This document shows, piece by piece, positions 1 through 12,434 of a stretch of DNA of 64,000 nucleotides (the first letter of the stretch is position 1; each line of letters opens with the position of its first letter). The notes below the pieces were generated by a model. The model was given only the letters and a program-made list of their open reading frames with translations, made no database searches and was not told the origin of the DNA. Source of the DNA: Diphasiastrum complanatum (Eukaryota; Streptophyta; Lycopodiopsida; Lycopodiales; Lycopodiaceae); contig CM055100.1 of NCBI GenBank assembly GCA_029204225.1, forward strand, positions 57,424,345-57,488,344, in the 5' to 3' direction. The translations under genes and the position numbers were made by a program.

Positions 1-157
1 GTCAATGTTGAATGTTCGTTGTTCAATGGCGATTTCGGATTGATTAACAATGGATTATGGTGCACTAAAGTCTAAGCAGTTGCCACTGAGCACTTGAGTC
101 TTGAATTCGGAATTCCAAACTCATGCACATTGCACATTGCATTGTATGGTTGTGCAG

Positions 158-2492
158 GTGGTCACAGATAATGCGTCAAACTGCGTCTCCATGGGTAGGC
201 TCGTTAATGAGACCTACCCCCACATCTTTTGGACACCTTCTGCTACACACTGCCTGGACTTGTTGGTCGAGGATGTGGCCAAGATTCCATGGATTGCGGA
301 GGTGGTGCATACTACACGGTTCTTGGTGAGATTTGTCACCAAGAAGCCTAGGGTCCTAGCCATGTTCAGGAGACAGTCCACCTTGGATGTCTTGAGACCT
401 GCCCCCACCAGGTATGCAAGTTGCAACTCAAATTTGATCCTTGAATGCGCTTCTGTAGACTGTTGGAACTTGGTAAGTATTTATTGTTTAGTTAGTAGTG
501 GTAAATATTTCATGCAATGATGCATGTGCCATGTATTGTCTTGACTCTTGACTCTTGTCAGAAGTTAGAACTTAGAATTTGTCACTTGTGCAATGTGCCC
601 TATGCAGGTTTGCATTTATGTTCCTGGTCCTGGAACGACTGCTGAAAGTTCATTAGGGCTTGAGGCAGATGGTTGTTGTTGTTGATTGGGCGCAGTGGGG
701 GCCGTCACAGGAGCCCAAGAGTAAGAGATTCGAGCGGACCGTTATGCATTCACCATTTTGGGATGAGGCTCGATCCATTGTGGTGGGCCTACAGCCCATC
801 TACAGTGTCCTGCGCCTTACAGATCGAGAGGGCTGCACATTGGGCCTGTTGTATGAGTTCATGGACAGGCTGGGCGAGCAGTTGAGGCTTTGCACGACCA
901 TTAGCCCAAAGAGGTATTATGTATATCAAGAATCAAGATTCAAATTTCAAATTTAGTATGTAGACAGTAGTATGCAGTATGTACTATCATGTACATTGTA
1001 CTATATTGTATAATTATTATTGTGTCTTGACTCTTGAAGCTTAATTCTTGCAGGCTTACGGAGGTCCGGCTCCTTTGGTTGAGTAGGTGGGAGTGGTTTC
1101 ATAGGCCCCTGCATGCCATGGCCCACATACTCCATCCACTTTGGAGGAATGAGGAGCAGTTCATAGATAGAGAGCTTAGGGATGGCTGGAATGCCTATAT
1201 CTCCCGAGTTTATCCTGATGTACGCGAGCAGGATAACCTGTTGGATGAGCTTCAAGTTTTCAGGCAGGAGACCTTGGAGTTTGCCACTGGCCCGGCGCTT
1301 TTGAGAGAGGGTAACAAACTGACCATGTGGCATGGTCCATGACTCCATTACAGTTTAAACTTGTTACAACTTACTTCACATTTTACTGCACAGTTAGTCA
1401 GTCATCTTGTAACTTGTTGGAAGTTGGAACTTGGAACTTGGTTGCAACTTGCTAGTAGTAAGTACTAACTGCCCCTTGAACTGTGATTCAGGCCAGCTAC
1501 GTCCTGTGTCATGGTGGTCGAAGTTTGGAGTTGATATCCCCAAATTGCGTCGCCTTGCCATCAGGATTCTCTCACAGGACTGCACTGCAGTCGCTTGTGA
1601 GAGGAACTGGAGTGTCCATTCCATGATTCACACGAAGAAGAGGAATCGACTATCATCACGCAGTTGGAGAGGTTGGTGTACGTACACGCCAACCTGAGAC
1701 TTTTGGGTAGACTCCAGACCACCGCAGAGCCTATCCAGGTAACTTGTACACCATAAATTATAATTTCTAAATTCTAACATGTGATCCATCATCCCAAGTG
1801 GCATGACCCAGTTGGCAGTTAGTAGATACTATTATACTAAATAGATCATATTACATACTACATACTACATAGTAGATGCTAGACTATACTATGTAGCTAA
1901 ATTTTAACTTTTGTCGGGACTCGACCCTCCAAATTTTGTGTTGATTTCAATGTGCATTGTGACATTTGCGTAGGTTAATCGATGTGGCAAAGGTTCCAGA
2001 GTTGCCACCGAGAAACCAGTCAGAGGAGGACGTGTACGCATTCCTCCATGAGGAGGCCATGCAGAGTGCAGGTGAGAAATTAGGATTGTCTGACAGGTCT
2101 TGAATTAAATTTTCGAAGTTTGAAGTTACTAGTTATCGTAAATTGTAATTTACTAATTTGCAGGCAATAACACGTTTGTCCCTCTTTGTGTGCGTTGTGC
2201 AGGTCCTGTCACTTGAGCAGAGCGTAGGAGGAGGGCAGGAGAGGCTAGCAGCTCCCGTGCTCATAGCCCCGAGGACAAGTCTGAGTCTGAGTCTGAGGCA
2301 TCGTCAGGGTCAGAGTCCTCAGAGGATGAGTATGAGGATGAGGAGTCCAAGGAGGGCGGGGATGAGGATGAGGGGCATCGTACCTCTGCCTCTGATGAGG
2401 ATTTCGCAGTTGAGCCTACCACTCGAGAGGCCACAGCAGGCTCCACAGCACCACCAGCGAGTGGGAGGAGACTCAGGCGTAGGAGAGTTTAG
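158..2492 (+). pseudogene. hAT-family transposase (DUF659 / hAT dimerisation type), 5' part outside window, inactivated
   Basis: Cut-and-paste transposase of the plant hAT superfamily. Exons I can join by phase: 158-411, 608-913, 1054-1310, 1492-1738, about 1974-2071, and about 2217-2492. Exon 1 carries the catalytic-core motif VVTDNASN followed by HCLDLLVEDV, typical of DUF659. Exons 2-3 continue the core and the RPLHAMAHILHP segment. Exon 4 holds the dimerisation region with WWSKFG, LAIRILSQ and CERNWS...IHTKKRNRL. The intron at 412-607 restores TR|FAFMFL, and the intron at 1311-1491 has GTAACA and TTCAG ends. The last exon encodes an acidic Ser/Glu/Asp-rich tail ending in a basic RRLRRRRV motif and TAG at 2490. 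Defects: an in-frame TAG at 654-656 and a one-base frameshift near 1652, after NRL. The N-terminal BED finger would lie left of the window. Family call secure; the exon 5-6 boundaries are approximate. Confidence 0.85.
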
Positions 2493-3050
2493 AGTGCTCA
2501 CTGCAGCCTAGGCCCTGCTCAGTGCTCATTGATGTCAGTCTTCAAATGATTGTAGTATGTACATTAGATCATTGTAGTTACTAGTTAATAGTCTGTAGAT
2601 GACACTACGATGTTCATGTCACTAGATGAGCATTGACTCTTGAGTAGTTTAGTATTTACAGTGTAGTATTATGTACACATCATGATTTATCATCAGACAC
2701 ATTGCGCATTACATTGGTGACCAGCCTCATGAGGCACCTGGCATTTGTATTTACTATTTTGTTATGATTATTATGGATTCTAGAATCTAGTTTCAAGTTT
2801 CAAGTTTCTGATTCCTGAACTTATGTAGTCTGTTTAAGTAATAAGTTTTAACTGTAGTATGTACTATGTAGTCTGTTTAAACTTGGGTCAGAATGTCATT
2901 CTAATTTCTGTAAATTCTGTTTTGAAAATTGAATCTTACAAGAGATCTGATTATCCTGAATTCTGATATCTGTAAATTTAGAGGAAGATTGAAATTGTTT
3001 AGCTATTAAAATTTAAGTATCTGTACTATCAGTGAATGTTTGACTTTTTT
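2493..3050. other. AT-rich sequence without recognisable genes
   Basis: Downstream flank of the hAT gene. It has many short echoes such as TAGTATGTACTATGTAG but no coding frame or terminal inverted repeat that I can identify. It may contain the 3' end of the hAT element. Confidence 0.5.
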
Positions 3051-3071
3051 TTTGAAGAATTGGAAAAAAAA

Positions 3072-3170
3072 AGGTTCGAACCGTTTTCCGATTCGAACCT
3101 GGCCTGGCGGTTCGAACCTCAAAGAATCGGATCGAACCGGCCGGTTCGAACCAACCTGTTCGAATCAAGA
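3072..3170. repeat. Cluster of TTCGAA-centred palindromes
   Basis: Within about 100 bp there are five or more copies of the core TTCGAA, mostly as GGTTCGAACC or GATTCGAACC, and a larger palindrome AACCGGCCGGTT. Open frames across it on both strands are a consequence of the repeat and are not genes. Confidence 0.6.
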
Positions 3171-3908
3171 TGCAACCTTGAATACAAGAATAGGAGCAGG
3201 TTGCAATACCATCTTGCTTGTTCAGTGCCTTCGACAATCACGACACACATTACATTCGGCACCTCAATGATGGCTATGATCCATGGAAGAGGGAATGTTC
3301 AAGTTCAAACACTGACAACAAGCATGCAAGTATGCATTCAAAGCAAGAACTTCGAGTTGGAAACAGCATCTTCTTGCCCAATAAAGCAAATACCTAGCAC
3401 TAAAGAAAGCGTGTAAGGAAATAGAAAATAAGAGACTACAACTACTTACCAACTACACCCACACAAAGTAGGCATTGTTCTTCATCCTAGTAGTCGGCCA
3501 ATCTACACTTGGAGATGGGACATTGTCCTCGCAAATTCACAAAAAGATGGTTAGAGGGCCCAAACCTATAATTGGACTTATGGAGCACTTGCATGGTGTT
3601 TGACTGCAATTATGCAAGAATAGGAGGTCAATTGCTTTTGATAGGAACGGAGGGATCCTAGAGGGAATATTCTCTAGTCATTTGGAGAGTATATATCCTA
3701 GTGGAACTCGCCCCTCTCCTCATTATCTTTTCTAATTTCAGAAGCCAGGATCCCCTCCTCTCTTGTATTCATTCCCCTTGGCTTGGGGGTGAAGTGGTTA
3801 GGGTATTGACTAGCCATTTCCAATTGGTTGGGTGGTTTTGCTCCATAGGTGTCCTTTTGGTTGCATGTAACAGGATTTGGGAAGATCTTAACTTGGCGAT
3901 CGTTATAG

Positions 3909-3920
3909 TGGTATCAGAGC
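3909..3920 (+). other. Primer binding site (initiator Met-tRNA)
   Basis: TGGTATCAGAGC, complementary to the 3' end of plant initiator Met-tRNA. It marks the end of the 5' LTR. The LTR edge itself has lost the usual CA end. Confidence 0.85.
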
Positions 3921-5440
3921 TAAGGATTACATCAATCAAAAGGTGGAGTCGGAATTCTTGCTTTTTGCAGCTTTTTGGTGGATCTCTTTGCTTTTTGCTT
4001 CCAGGTGTGGAATTGACCTCCAAGTAGGTGGCTTCTCAGATCTTGATGTACTTTCAGCCTATTGGTCATGATTATGGACTTTTTCCATAAATGATTGAAA
4101 TCAATGGATTTTTGACGATTTTTTGTGATTTTTCAACTCGAATTCAAAAATGCTTCTGTGATAAGAAGTTGTGGAACTTTGAGAGAGATGCAATTGTCAA
4201 GCTTCAAAAGAGAATGCCTATCTTAATGTCTATTTTGTAGGAGGTGAATCACAAATGTTTATCTTTTGCAGAGCATAAGAGATAATAAGCTAGATTATCT
4301 AAACAAGTTCTCAAGTGTTCCCTTGAAGCTATAAAGCTATAGTTAATCTAGGGCATTGAAGGTTGAGTCTTCAACCAAGTTCCTTTTCAAGATTAGCCAC
4401 TATCACTCATACCCCTTTTGAACGAATTTCACAAAGCTCCCTCTTTCGTTTTGTACACATACTTAACGGTGAAAATTTATCTAAGCTACTGATCTTGAAC
4501 GTTTTCCAAAATTGTACTTGCTGTTTTATAGTCATTATGATTGATTCTAATGATTGCATGCCAGTCGAAAAGTCAAAAGAGGTGATTTTGGCCAAAAATT
4601 GGTGTTTTTGGGCTAGAACCATGATTGATTGAAATGGGGTATATGAACCATGATTGACTGAAATCAGAACTTTTAGTGCTTGCATGTAATTGATTTATAT
4701 TAGATCTGGCCTAATTGCACTTGCATGTGGGTTTGATCCACATTTTTAGGCAAAAATAGTTGAAAAATAGTCAAAAAAACATGGTTTTTTGGCAATTTTT
4801 TCACTATTTTTGGGGTTTTTCATAAATTTCATGGCTAATATTTTGCATGCACGTTTTCAGAGGTGTAATGATGCTATCCTAAGGCTTTCATGAAGTTTGG
4901 TTACGATTGGACACCATTAAGGGTCTCAAAAAGTCAAAAAATAGTGTATTTTTGAGGTTTTTTGAGCATGAATAACTCTCAATAGGTGGTCTAAACCTGC
5001 TATATTTTTTACAAGCTGAAAGATATGAGGGATCGCCTCTGATTTGAGCCATCATGCACCCAATTTGGAGTTGGGGTGCTTAGGCACCATTATCTTGAAG
5101 TTTTGCTTGTTGAAGGAGTCCATAAATGCTATTTTTGCATGATCTGAGCTTATGATTGCTTGTTGGACCTGATAGTTTTTCAGTCATTTACTGCTCGCAC
5201 GTGTGAAGCCTAGGTGGTAGGGTGATGTGGCAGGTGTCTTGTAAACCTCCTCTCCCTCTGTATTGTGCTTTACAGCGACCAAATCAAAGTCCTATAGCAA
5301 AAGTTATGGCAGCCAAAAGTTTGGCAATTTTTAGACTAAACTTTGAAAAATTGCCATAATGTTCCGATTGCATGCATAGGTGTGAACCTTCAACCAGTAC
5401 AGTGCTTTTCTAGTGTTGAAAATGTTTGGATGAACCTGTA
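3921..5440 (+). other. Untranslated leader of the gypsy element
   Basis: About 1.5 kb of T-rich sequence between the primer site and the first pol fragment. There is no credible coding frame; runs such as TTTTTGGCAATTTTT are common. It looks similar in style to the leader of element K (33.37-33.82 kb). Confidence 0.55.
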
Positions 5441-5444
5441 TGCA

Positions 5445-7160
5445 TGATTGGATGCATGGTACGGGGTGGTACAATAGGTTGATCAGAGAAATAAACGGAA
5501 ATAAACGAGGTCAACCTAGTCCGCCTATTGAATGGAATGAAGAATTGAATCAATGTTTTGAGAAACTCAAACAGATGGTTGCTTCAACTCTTGTTTTACA
5601 GATCGCGAATCCAGATTTACCTTACGTTGTACGAACTGACGCAAGTGATTTAGTGATAGGAGCGGTTCTTTTACAAAATGATAGGCCGATAGCGTTTGAG
5701 AGCAAAAAACTTACCGAACCTCAGTTGCGTTATACAACTCAGAAGGAGTTATTTGTTGTGATACGTGCACTTAAAACCTGGAGGCATTACCTTTATGGTA
5801 GTCAATTTATAGTGTATACAAATCACCAATCTCTAAAGTACTTTTGCAATCAAAACGATTGGAGGGCTCGTAAAGCGAGGCTGAGCTTATGCCGGAATTT
5901 GATCATGAGATTCGATATGTCAAAGGCAGCTCTAACCAAGTTGCAGACGCTCTTAGTCGGATTGGTGAATTAAATGAACTTTCATTCACCCAGATTTCCA
6001 CTAATCTATATCTTTCGTTGAGAGAAAAGTGTGAATCAAATTCTCATTTTGGTCACATCTAGAAGATGGTTGAGACTGGAAAAAATGAGAATGGAATAGA
6101 GATTAACTCACAGGGATCTCAAGAAAGATAAGAAGATAATGGAACAGTTCTCTATTCGAGGTGGTTTGCTATTTCAGAATGGGAAAGTTTGTGTACCAGC
6201 GGATGGTGAATTAAAGAAGAGAATTCTTTAGGAGTGTCATGACGTACCCTGTGCAGGTCATCCAGGTATACACAGGACTTTGGGCTTGGTCAAAAGAGAG
6301 TTTCATTGGCCAAAATTCAAGCCATATGCAAGTCTTATGTGGTTAAATGTAAACCTTGTCAGTTAGCCAAGGCTTACATCCCTTAGATATCCCTCACAAA
6401 AGCTGGGAAAGTATATCTATGGATTTTGTAGTTGGACTTCCAAAGACTCAACGTCAGAATGATTCTATTTGGGTTGTAGTGGACAAGTTAACTAAGTTAG
6501 CTACATTCATACCTATTACCAGTTACGTCAACTGCAAAGCTTTGAATTTAGCCCAAATCTTTGTGGAAAGGTTATTAAGGCTTTATGGATTGCCAGGTGA
6601 TATTGTTAGTGACAAAAATCCTAGCTTCTTGGTCAGCTGTATTCCATAAGCTAGAACCTCGCTTAGTTTTAGTTCGACTGATCATCCTGAATCAGATGGC
6701 CAGAAGGAAAGGACTAATCAGACTATGGAGGATATGTTGAGGACATATGTGTCTCATAGACAACTCATTGGGAAAATTACATTTCTTTAATTGAGTTTGC
6801 TTACAATAGTAAAAAACATTCAGCTACAAGTTATAGTCCGTTTATGCTGATGTACGGTTTTCAACCTAGATCTCCGGTAAATGTGGAGACGAAGTCTGTT
6901 AAGATCCAAAAAATTGCAAATTTCCTACATGATATGCAAGAAATGTTGCAATTGGCACGTGATAGTATCCGGAGTGAATTCCAAAAGATTCTAAGACTAT
7001 GCATACGGGTAAGCATTATAAGTTGTCTACCAGATATTGTGGACCATTTTGGATTATAAGGAAAATTGGTTCTTTAGCTTATGAACTTGATCTTCAGGAT
7101 AAGTCGACTACTCACTCAGTGTTTCATATAAGCCGGTTAAAATTAAGTTTACATGAAAGT
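5445..7160 (+). pseudogene. Ty3/gypsy pol remnant: RNase H and integrase
   Basis: The frame opening at 5445 gives the RT/RNase H junction: RTDASD (catalytic Asp), KELFVVIRALKTWRHYLYG and YTNHQSLKYF. A frameshift near 5883 moves to the frame with the RNase H end (QVADALSR). Then come the integrase zinc-finger region (HPG...CKPCQLAK, near 6250-6370), the core with SMDFVVGLPKT, IVSDKNPSF (the usual SDR is SDK) and HPESDGQKERTNQT, and the C-terminal YGFQPRSP and HSVFHISRLK parts. Several frameshifts and stops separate these, so it cannot make a full protein. Confidence 0.88.
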
Positions 7161-7164
7161 AGTT

Positions 7165-7605
7165 ATGGACTCGGCTCATTACATTCGCTGCGTCCATTTA
7201 CATTTTACTTTATGCATAAGCAAGCCTTGGGCCCTTTTTTATTCATTAGTGACACTTAGACTATATGGTTGGCCTTTGGCCTTATTTCTCATTATTAGGC
7301 CATTTGGACATATTCTTGGAGAGTGGGGGCCTTCTCGGAGGGCGCACTATTTTCCCTCCCATTTGGGCCCTAGCCACCGGAAGCTTCCTTTTAGGGCTTC
7401 CTCTTGGCTATAAGTAGGGAAACTGTGTCATTTGTTATTCAGCTGATGATATTGATCTCTCTCTTTAGCCTCCTTAATCTCTCTCTTTCCTGCTTTCTAG
7501 GGTTAAGTCTTGCTTATGTGCTGCTTTCATAGCTTAAGTCTTGCTTATGTGATGCTTTCATAGCTTAGCTCTAGATCAGCTGTGGCTTTATTCGTAACTA
7601 AGGTG
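7165..7605 (+). mobile_element. About 440-bp insertion splitting integrase from its chromodomain (LTR-like)
   Basis: Integrase coding stops matching after HISRLKLSLHES (about 7160) and the chromodomain resumes near 7615. The intervening DNA is not integrase-like. It contains a TATA-like GGCTATAAGTAG near 7408 and pyrimidine runs, as in LTR promoters. A solo LTR is the simplest reading; I could not define its ends. Confidence 0.4.
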
Positions 7606-7619
7606 ATGTAGTTGGATCT

Positions 7620-7775
7620 GATGAGGATCGTACCCACTTGGAGGAGTTATCGCTTAGTGTGTTTGGAACCCGAAAGAGTACTTATAACCAGAGAAAAACA
7701 ATTGAGAAATCGTTCTATCTCTAAGTGCTTGATTAGGTGGAAGGGTCGGACTGAGGATGATGATTCGTGGTAAAT
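7620..7775 (+). pseudogene. Chromodomain of the gypsy integrase (fragment)
   Basis: One frame reads PERVLITREKQLRNRSI followed by a KWKGR...EDDDSW-like core (IRWKGRTEDDDSW), the signature of chromodomains at the C-terminus of chromovirus integrases, which read histone marks to direct insertion. It stops at TAA immediately before the 3' LTR. Confidence 0.75.
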
Positions 7776-7786
7776 GGTAATTATGT

Positions 7787-7955
7787 CCATGTCCAGTATG
7801 TGGGATTCAAAATAATTCCTGACATGAATAGCTAGTACTCTAGTGTATAAGGTTGTTAGTTACGACACGTCATTCCAAACTTGGTCGGTAATGTAATTAA
7901 TAATCTTATCAGGGCCCAGACCTATAATTGGACTTATGGAGCACTTGCATGGTGT
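7787..7955 (+). repeat. 3' LTR remnant of the gypsy element
   Basis: Begins TGTCCATGTCCAG and resembles 33827-34055 (TGTCATGTCCACG...; both contain GTAATTAATAA). It ends inside the block shared with 3556-3600; after 7955 the similarity stops, so the right end is truncated. Confidence 0.65.
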
Positions 7956-9376
7956 CAACAATCATATATGAGTAAACAGTACCTTCATCTATTGTAGATA
8001 GTCAACACATTCGACGACCAAAAGCTGTTAGTGAGATATACAGTACATTCGTTTATTCGTGTAGTTTAGTACATTCGGTCACACTAAGGAGTTAGTATAG
8101 TCATTTACTTACACATCCACCTAGATATGCAAAGTTCTTAAAACAACACGCAAAGTGCATTCTCTACTTACATTTGTACACATTATATGTATGCTTTTGG
8201 CACATGCCTAAACAAACCGTGTGCACAATCTATTTATGAGTTCGTACGCAGATGGCACTTAAATATACTATGATGACTCATACAATACAAAATGTACAGA
8301 ATTATGTCTTCTTCATGTGTTTGCAATATGACCATACATTGCAATGACTACAACTATCCATATAAGATGCACATAAATAGTATATGAAATTATGCTATAC
8401 ACAAAAACTGTTGAAAAAGACATTTTACGATTCAGTATTTTGCACTGTAATGTACATTCGAATTGCATTCAATCTCTATAATCAACACCAAGCTACATAT
8501 GTAGCATAGAAGAGAAAATAATGCATTCACGCCATCAATCAACAATCTAGATACTCGATCGTCATTGAAATAGAGTAGGATTTGATAAAAACAATGTAAG
8601 AAAACTATTTAGAACAAGAACAGTTGTTTTTTAGTTTCAAACATTTGGGTAGTGTTTGCAATTGCTTTTCTCTAAGCTTCCAAAATTTGGTTTGACATTC
8701 AATTGCAAGTATACTCATTACAAGGAACTAGTAGTTATTAATGCTTATAACACATTGACAATGGTTTGTTTATTGTGTAAACACATATTGTGGATCTAGG
8801 CAAAAATCTGAAACATTTTCCTTATGGGCAACTGCAAATTTCAATTTGGCAATCCATTCTCATGAAGACTTTGCAGCTTTCTATGGTCGACGGACCTATA
8901 TCAATAAAGTGTCAATCTAAACTCAAATGTGAGCAAATTATAAGGAATTATATGCTAGATGTGCCCTAGATTTCCATTCATCAATCAGTTCATGATGTTT
9001 GTTGGGGTACATTTTCTAATTGAATGAACATGCATAAGAAATCTTTGTACATCACTACCAAAACTGTTCAAGTCAAGCAATAGATCCCGAAGGATAACAT
9101 AAGAACTTTACTAGGCTATTTAGTCACTTAAACAATCTACAAAAACCAAACATTATACGAGATGAACTACGAGCAATCCAATGTGACAACTTAGAAAAGA
9201 TAGACGATCATAGAAAATTTGTTGGACACTTTTGCAAAAATAGGAAAGAATATGACAAAAAGTTTGCAAAATGAAGTACTTTGCTTATGTTGCAATTCTC
9301 TACAATCCAGAAGGCACATAGCAACAACAATCAATTGCAAATCGGATTAACAAGAACAGATATTAAGGTCAATTAC
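7956..9376. other. Intron 2 sequence of the dioxygenase gene, no element recognised
   Basis: AT-rich DNA downstream (on the minus strand) of dioxygenase exon 2. I looked for the next exon, which should carry the region before the HxD iron-binding motif, and did not find it. Confidence 0.45.
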
Positions 9377-9550
9377 TTTAAAAGATGTCTTCTTCGGGCG
9401 TGGACCAACCCTCCACATGTAGCGCCACTTTGCATCAGGGCCCAATGGCATGTGAGGTCGACTTTTCTCAGGAAGTTCTTGAATTTGTTCTTGAAGGCTC
9501 TTATCAACTATGCAACGTGGAAGCTCCACACCTTCTGGTGTAACACCCAC
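9377..9550 (-). CDS. Exon 2 of a plant 2-oxoglutarate/Fe(II)-dependent dioxygenase gene
   Basis: 174 bp, 58 codons, read on the minus strand. The acceptor GAAAGCAG precedes it and the donor GTAATT follows. It encodes VGVTPEGVELPRC at the start and GPDAKWRYMWRVGPRP near the end, a segment conserved in a plant family of isopenicillin-N-synthase-like dioxygenases. Exon 1 (28658-28969) ends in HLHYQ at phase 0 and this exon starts in phase 0 with VGVTPEG, the continuation expected for the family. The iron-binding HxD...H and the RxS 2-oxoglutarate motif belong to later exons, which are not in the window. It could instead be a detached fragment, but clean splice sites and an open frame argue for a live exon. 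Confidence 0.75.
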
Positions 9551-10439
9551 CTGCTTTCATCTCAGAATAAAGCCACTCTATCAAAATTCATTCTACGAGC
9601 AACATTGTACATGTATAAGACTAGAACCATAAAGTGAACATCGCTATTGGTAGTTATAGAGCTTAAAATTTTCTTGGGCATAAAATTTGGTAACACGTTA
9701 GAATCAAGCACGAAGAAATGGTAACTACCTACAGTATGGGCTTAGTATCTTATAGAAAGGAGATGAGTACTATAAGATGGCATGCGAAGATAAAACCCAT
9801 ATACTTGAAGCAAGAGATAAGTATTTAGCAAACAAAGCTGAATTGTGCTTTTAGTTCTTTTCTTATAGTACAATGAAGATGTTAAAAAGATGAGGCCAAT
9901 ATATTCATTCCTCTTAAGTGCTTTCACATTTTGGGTGCCCTTATGACTCGTTGTTTGGCATTAAAACATGTGCCCTATGTATTAGAAATCTCCTTAAAAC
10001 ATGTCCACAACAAAATGCACTTGTCGACAATATTTTAACTATTATCATGGCTCTAGGCTTAAAGAACATTGGACTTACGAGACCTTTCTCCTAAATTGTG
10101 TCTAATAACTAATTCCTCTACTCTAGTAGCTAAAATACATGACACTCTAGACTTGTGCTTGGAGGAAGTAAATGTCAATATCAGTAGGCTCAGCTTTTTC
10201 TATGTAGGTTTAAAAAATGCAATCAAACTCTAAATGGTCCTAAAGTCCATTGGAAGTTTTTAGCGGACACCCTTTAGCTATATCTTACATAAAAGGATAA
10301 ATTATGCAATCAAAACAAACGGTGATGATCTTCCATGAAAACGCTAATAGTTGGTTCTCCCATGATAGTTTTACTCAATAGTTATGCCCATGAATCCAAA
10401 AAATAAAGAATACCCACAAGTTCACGTACCCGCTTACCT

Positions 10440-10940
10440 AAGGTGACGGTATCATTATACGAGACGAAACGCTAGGCTGGGGCGATAGGTCATTCAGGTG
10501 CCATGTATCAATGTTTCTTTGGCGCAGGGTAACCCAAACTTATTGACTCGAGGCCATGCGTGCAACCGACAACACATGTCAATTATTATGACGTGACCAT
10601 GTTGTTGACGTGACCCCACCCATAGTATGTATATAGAGGTGGATCTCCATGAGCTTGGCATTCATTTCATTTGAGAATGAAGAGTTCTTTCGACGTGATT
10701 AAGCCAAGACGTGGTCTTGCCTCAAGATGTAGGTATGTAGGGGATGAAGCTAGGGTGCGGTGGTATGGGACATCATAGCTTGGTGGAGACCTGAGCATGC
10801 TTGATGGTGGTCTATAGCTCCAGTGCACGGGAGTGAGATAGCAGTGCCATGGATGGGTAGTAAAGGAGCGTTCATCACTTGATTGTGTTCTTACCTTGGT
10901 CGAGTTCAACGATGGAGTTCTAACATCTGGTATCAAAACC
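10440..10940 (+). repeat. LTR-like remnant ending in a degenerate primer site
   Basis: A TATA-like GTATATAGAGG near 10628 lies about 300 bp upstream of TGGTATCAAAACC (10928-10940), a diverged Met-tRNA primer site. This is the layout of an LTR end plus PBS. No pol domains follow, so the body has been lost. The left boundary is a guess. Confidence 0.35.
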
Positions 10941-12429
10941 ATCGATCATCATCGCGTTTAAGGTGCAATCACGAATGTTTTGGTTGGTTTAAACTTCACG
11001 AATGTGTGCTTGGAAAGCTCATCCTTCATGGTGAGATTGCTATGAACAAGCTTGCTTTCTTTTCTGTTGAAATCCCATGTCATTTAAATAGAAAATAAGC
11101 CTTGTGCAGTGTTGTCAGACTCCAATCTGAAACTTTACTCTAAACCTAGCACATTGAGTATACATAGATCTGAAACTTTGATCCTTGTTGATTTCCCTGC
11201 ATGTACAGAACATCCAAAAGATGGTGGAACTGGTTGTCTTGTCTCTTCCCGACCTTTGCTACAAATTATGATGAGGAATGCCTCTCTCTAGGCTCACTTA
11301 TGCACAATCCTCAAGCACCCCTTAACCTTGACCCTTCCTAACGTCGACACATGGCCAATTCCATGCACAGTCAACACTTGTCACTTGGCAGTACCCTGAC
11401 ACATAGGCAAGTGAATAGGCTGACATGTGTCACTCATACACTAGACCAAGTGTGCCAGTGAGCATATGACACGTATCATGTTGACTGGTCAAATCTCCTA
11501 CTTTTTAGAAGGTCAGACCAGCCACTCCTAATAAATGACAAAATACCCCATGCCAAAGCCTGACTTGTTGAGGTCCAATGCCAACTAAATATAGTTTATT
11601 TACAAATTACTTACAAAGGTCACCACAGGCCCATGACTTAGCCATTTCAATAATTACAATAATTACAAACTGTACATCTATCATTGAAAATTGTAAATAA
11701 CCGGGACAGGGAGTATAGGCTCAAGCAAATGTAAACTAGTTAAGGAAAATTTTTAACAGTATTTAGCTGGTTCTCTATTGCAAGATTTGCAGAAGTCAAA
11801 ACTATTATCAACTGGGTTTTGCACATAGAACCATCAAAAACTTATTGTTTTCTGATAATTTGAAAAATCAATCCAATTTGACTATTCGACGGTTTTTAAG
11901 AAGTCATAATACAAATAATTTGCCAAGGCCTCACCCGCACATGCCTATCCATATGGACTGTGCCTTGCGACACTGCACAAGTAGCAGAGCATGGGGGGAG
12001 TGGGTTGTACCCTCACCCTCCCCTCATCCTAATAGTGGGTAAGGGGGGATTATACTCTCCTCTCCCAAGGCTTTAATGTGGTTGTGGAGAAAGGGGGGTG
12101 GGTAGTTCCTTCTAGTAAGCTTAAAAAAATAAAACTTATGATTAGAACCTTCATGTTACAAAGCTTAAGTTTAAGGCTTAAAGCAAAGATTTCTAAGTTG
12201 AAAGCCATTTTTTGAAAAAAAAAATCTTTGCTAAGCTCAAAAGAACTTGTAAAGCAGGAAGACGATTACTTTCAAGTCCTCGCCACGAATCCAAGACTAG
12301 GCAAACTGCAACAAGGAAACAATAGGGAATCGGATGGTGGATAAACCAACCCAACCAAACCTAGATCAATCGGATCTAGCCCCCAAGCTATGGATCAATC
12401 AACTCAATAGGAGAGAGAAATCACACCAA
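10941..12429. other. Intron 1 filler, no element recognised
   Basis: Possibly the leader of the LTR remnant to its left at first, then unique-looking sequence. The short open frames here have no recognisable domain. Confidence 0.4.
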
Positions 12430-12434
12430 CAGCA

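Larger units (their letters stand above)
3548..7955 (+). mobile_element. Ty3/gypsy chromovirus-like LTR retrotransposon, internally deleted and decayed
   Basis: Order seen: 5' LTR remnant (to about 3908), Met-tRNA primer site at 3909, long leader, RNase H, integrase, a chromodomain fragment, and a 3' LTR remnant from about 7787. About 45 bp (3556-3600) recur almost exactly at 7911-7955, in the parts of the two LTRs that overlap; each LTR is otherwise truncated on a different side. Gag, protease and most of the reverse transcriptase are missing: the leader runs straight into the end of RT/RNase H near 5445. The LTR and leader resemble the sequence at 33.1-34.05 kb (element K), so the two belong to one family. 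Confidence 0.8.

Noticed and set aside
2261-2446. Acidic-tail antisense frames
   Set aside because: Both minus frames are mirror images of the hAT Glu/Asp/Ser tail, which is read on the plus strand in the frame ending at 2492.
9281-9637. 118-codon plus-strand frame
   Set aside because: It is the antisense shadow of dioxygenase exon 2.
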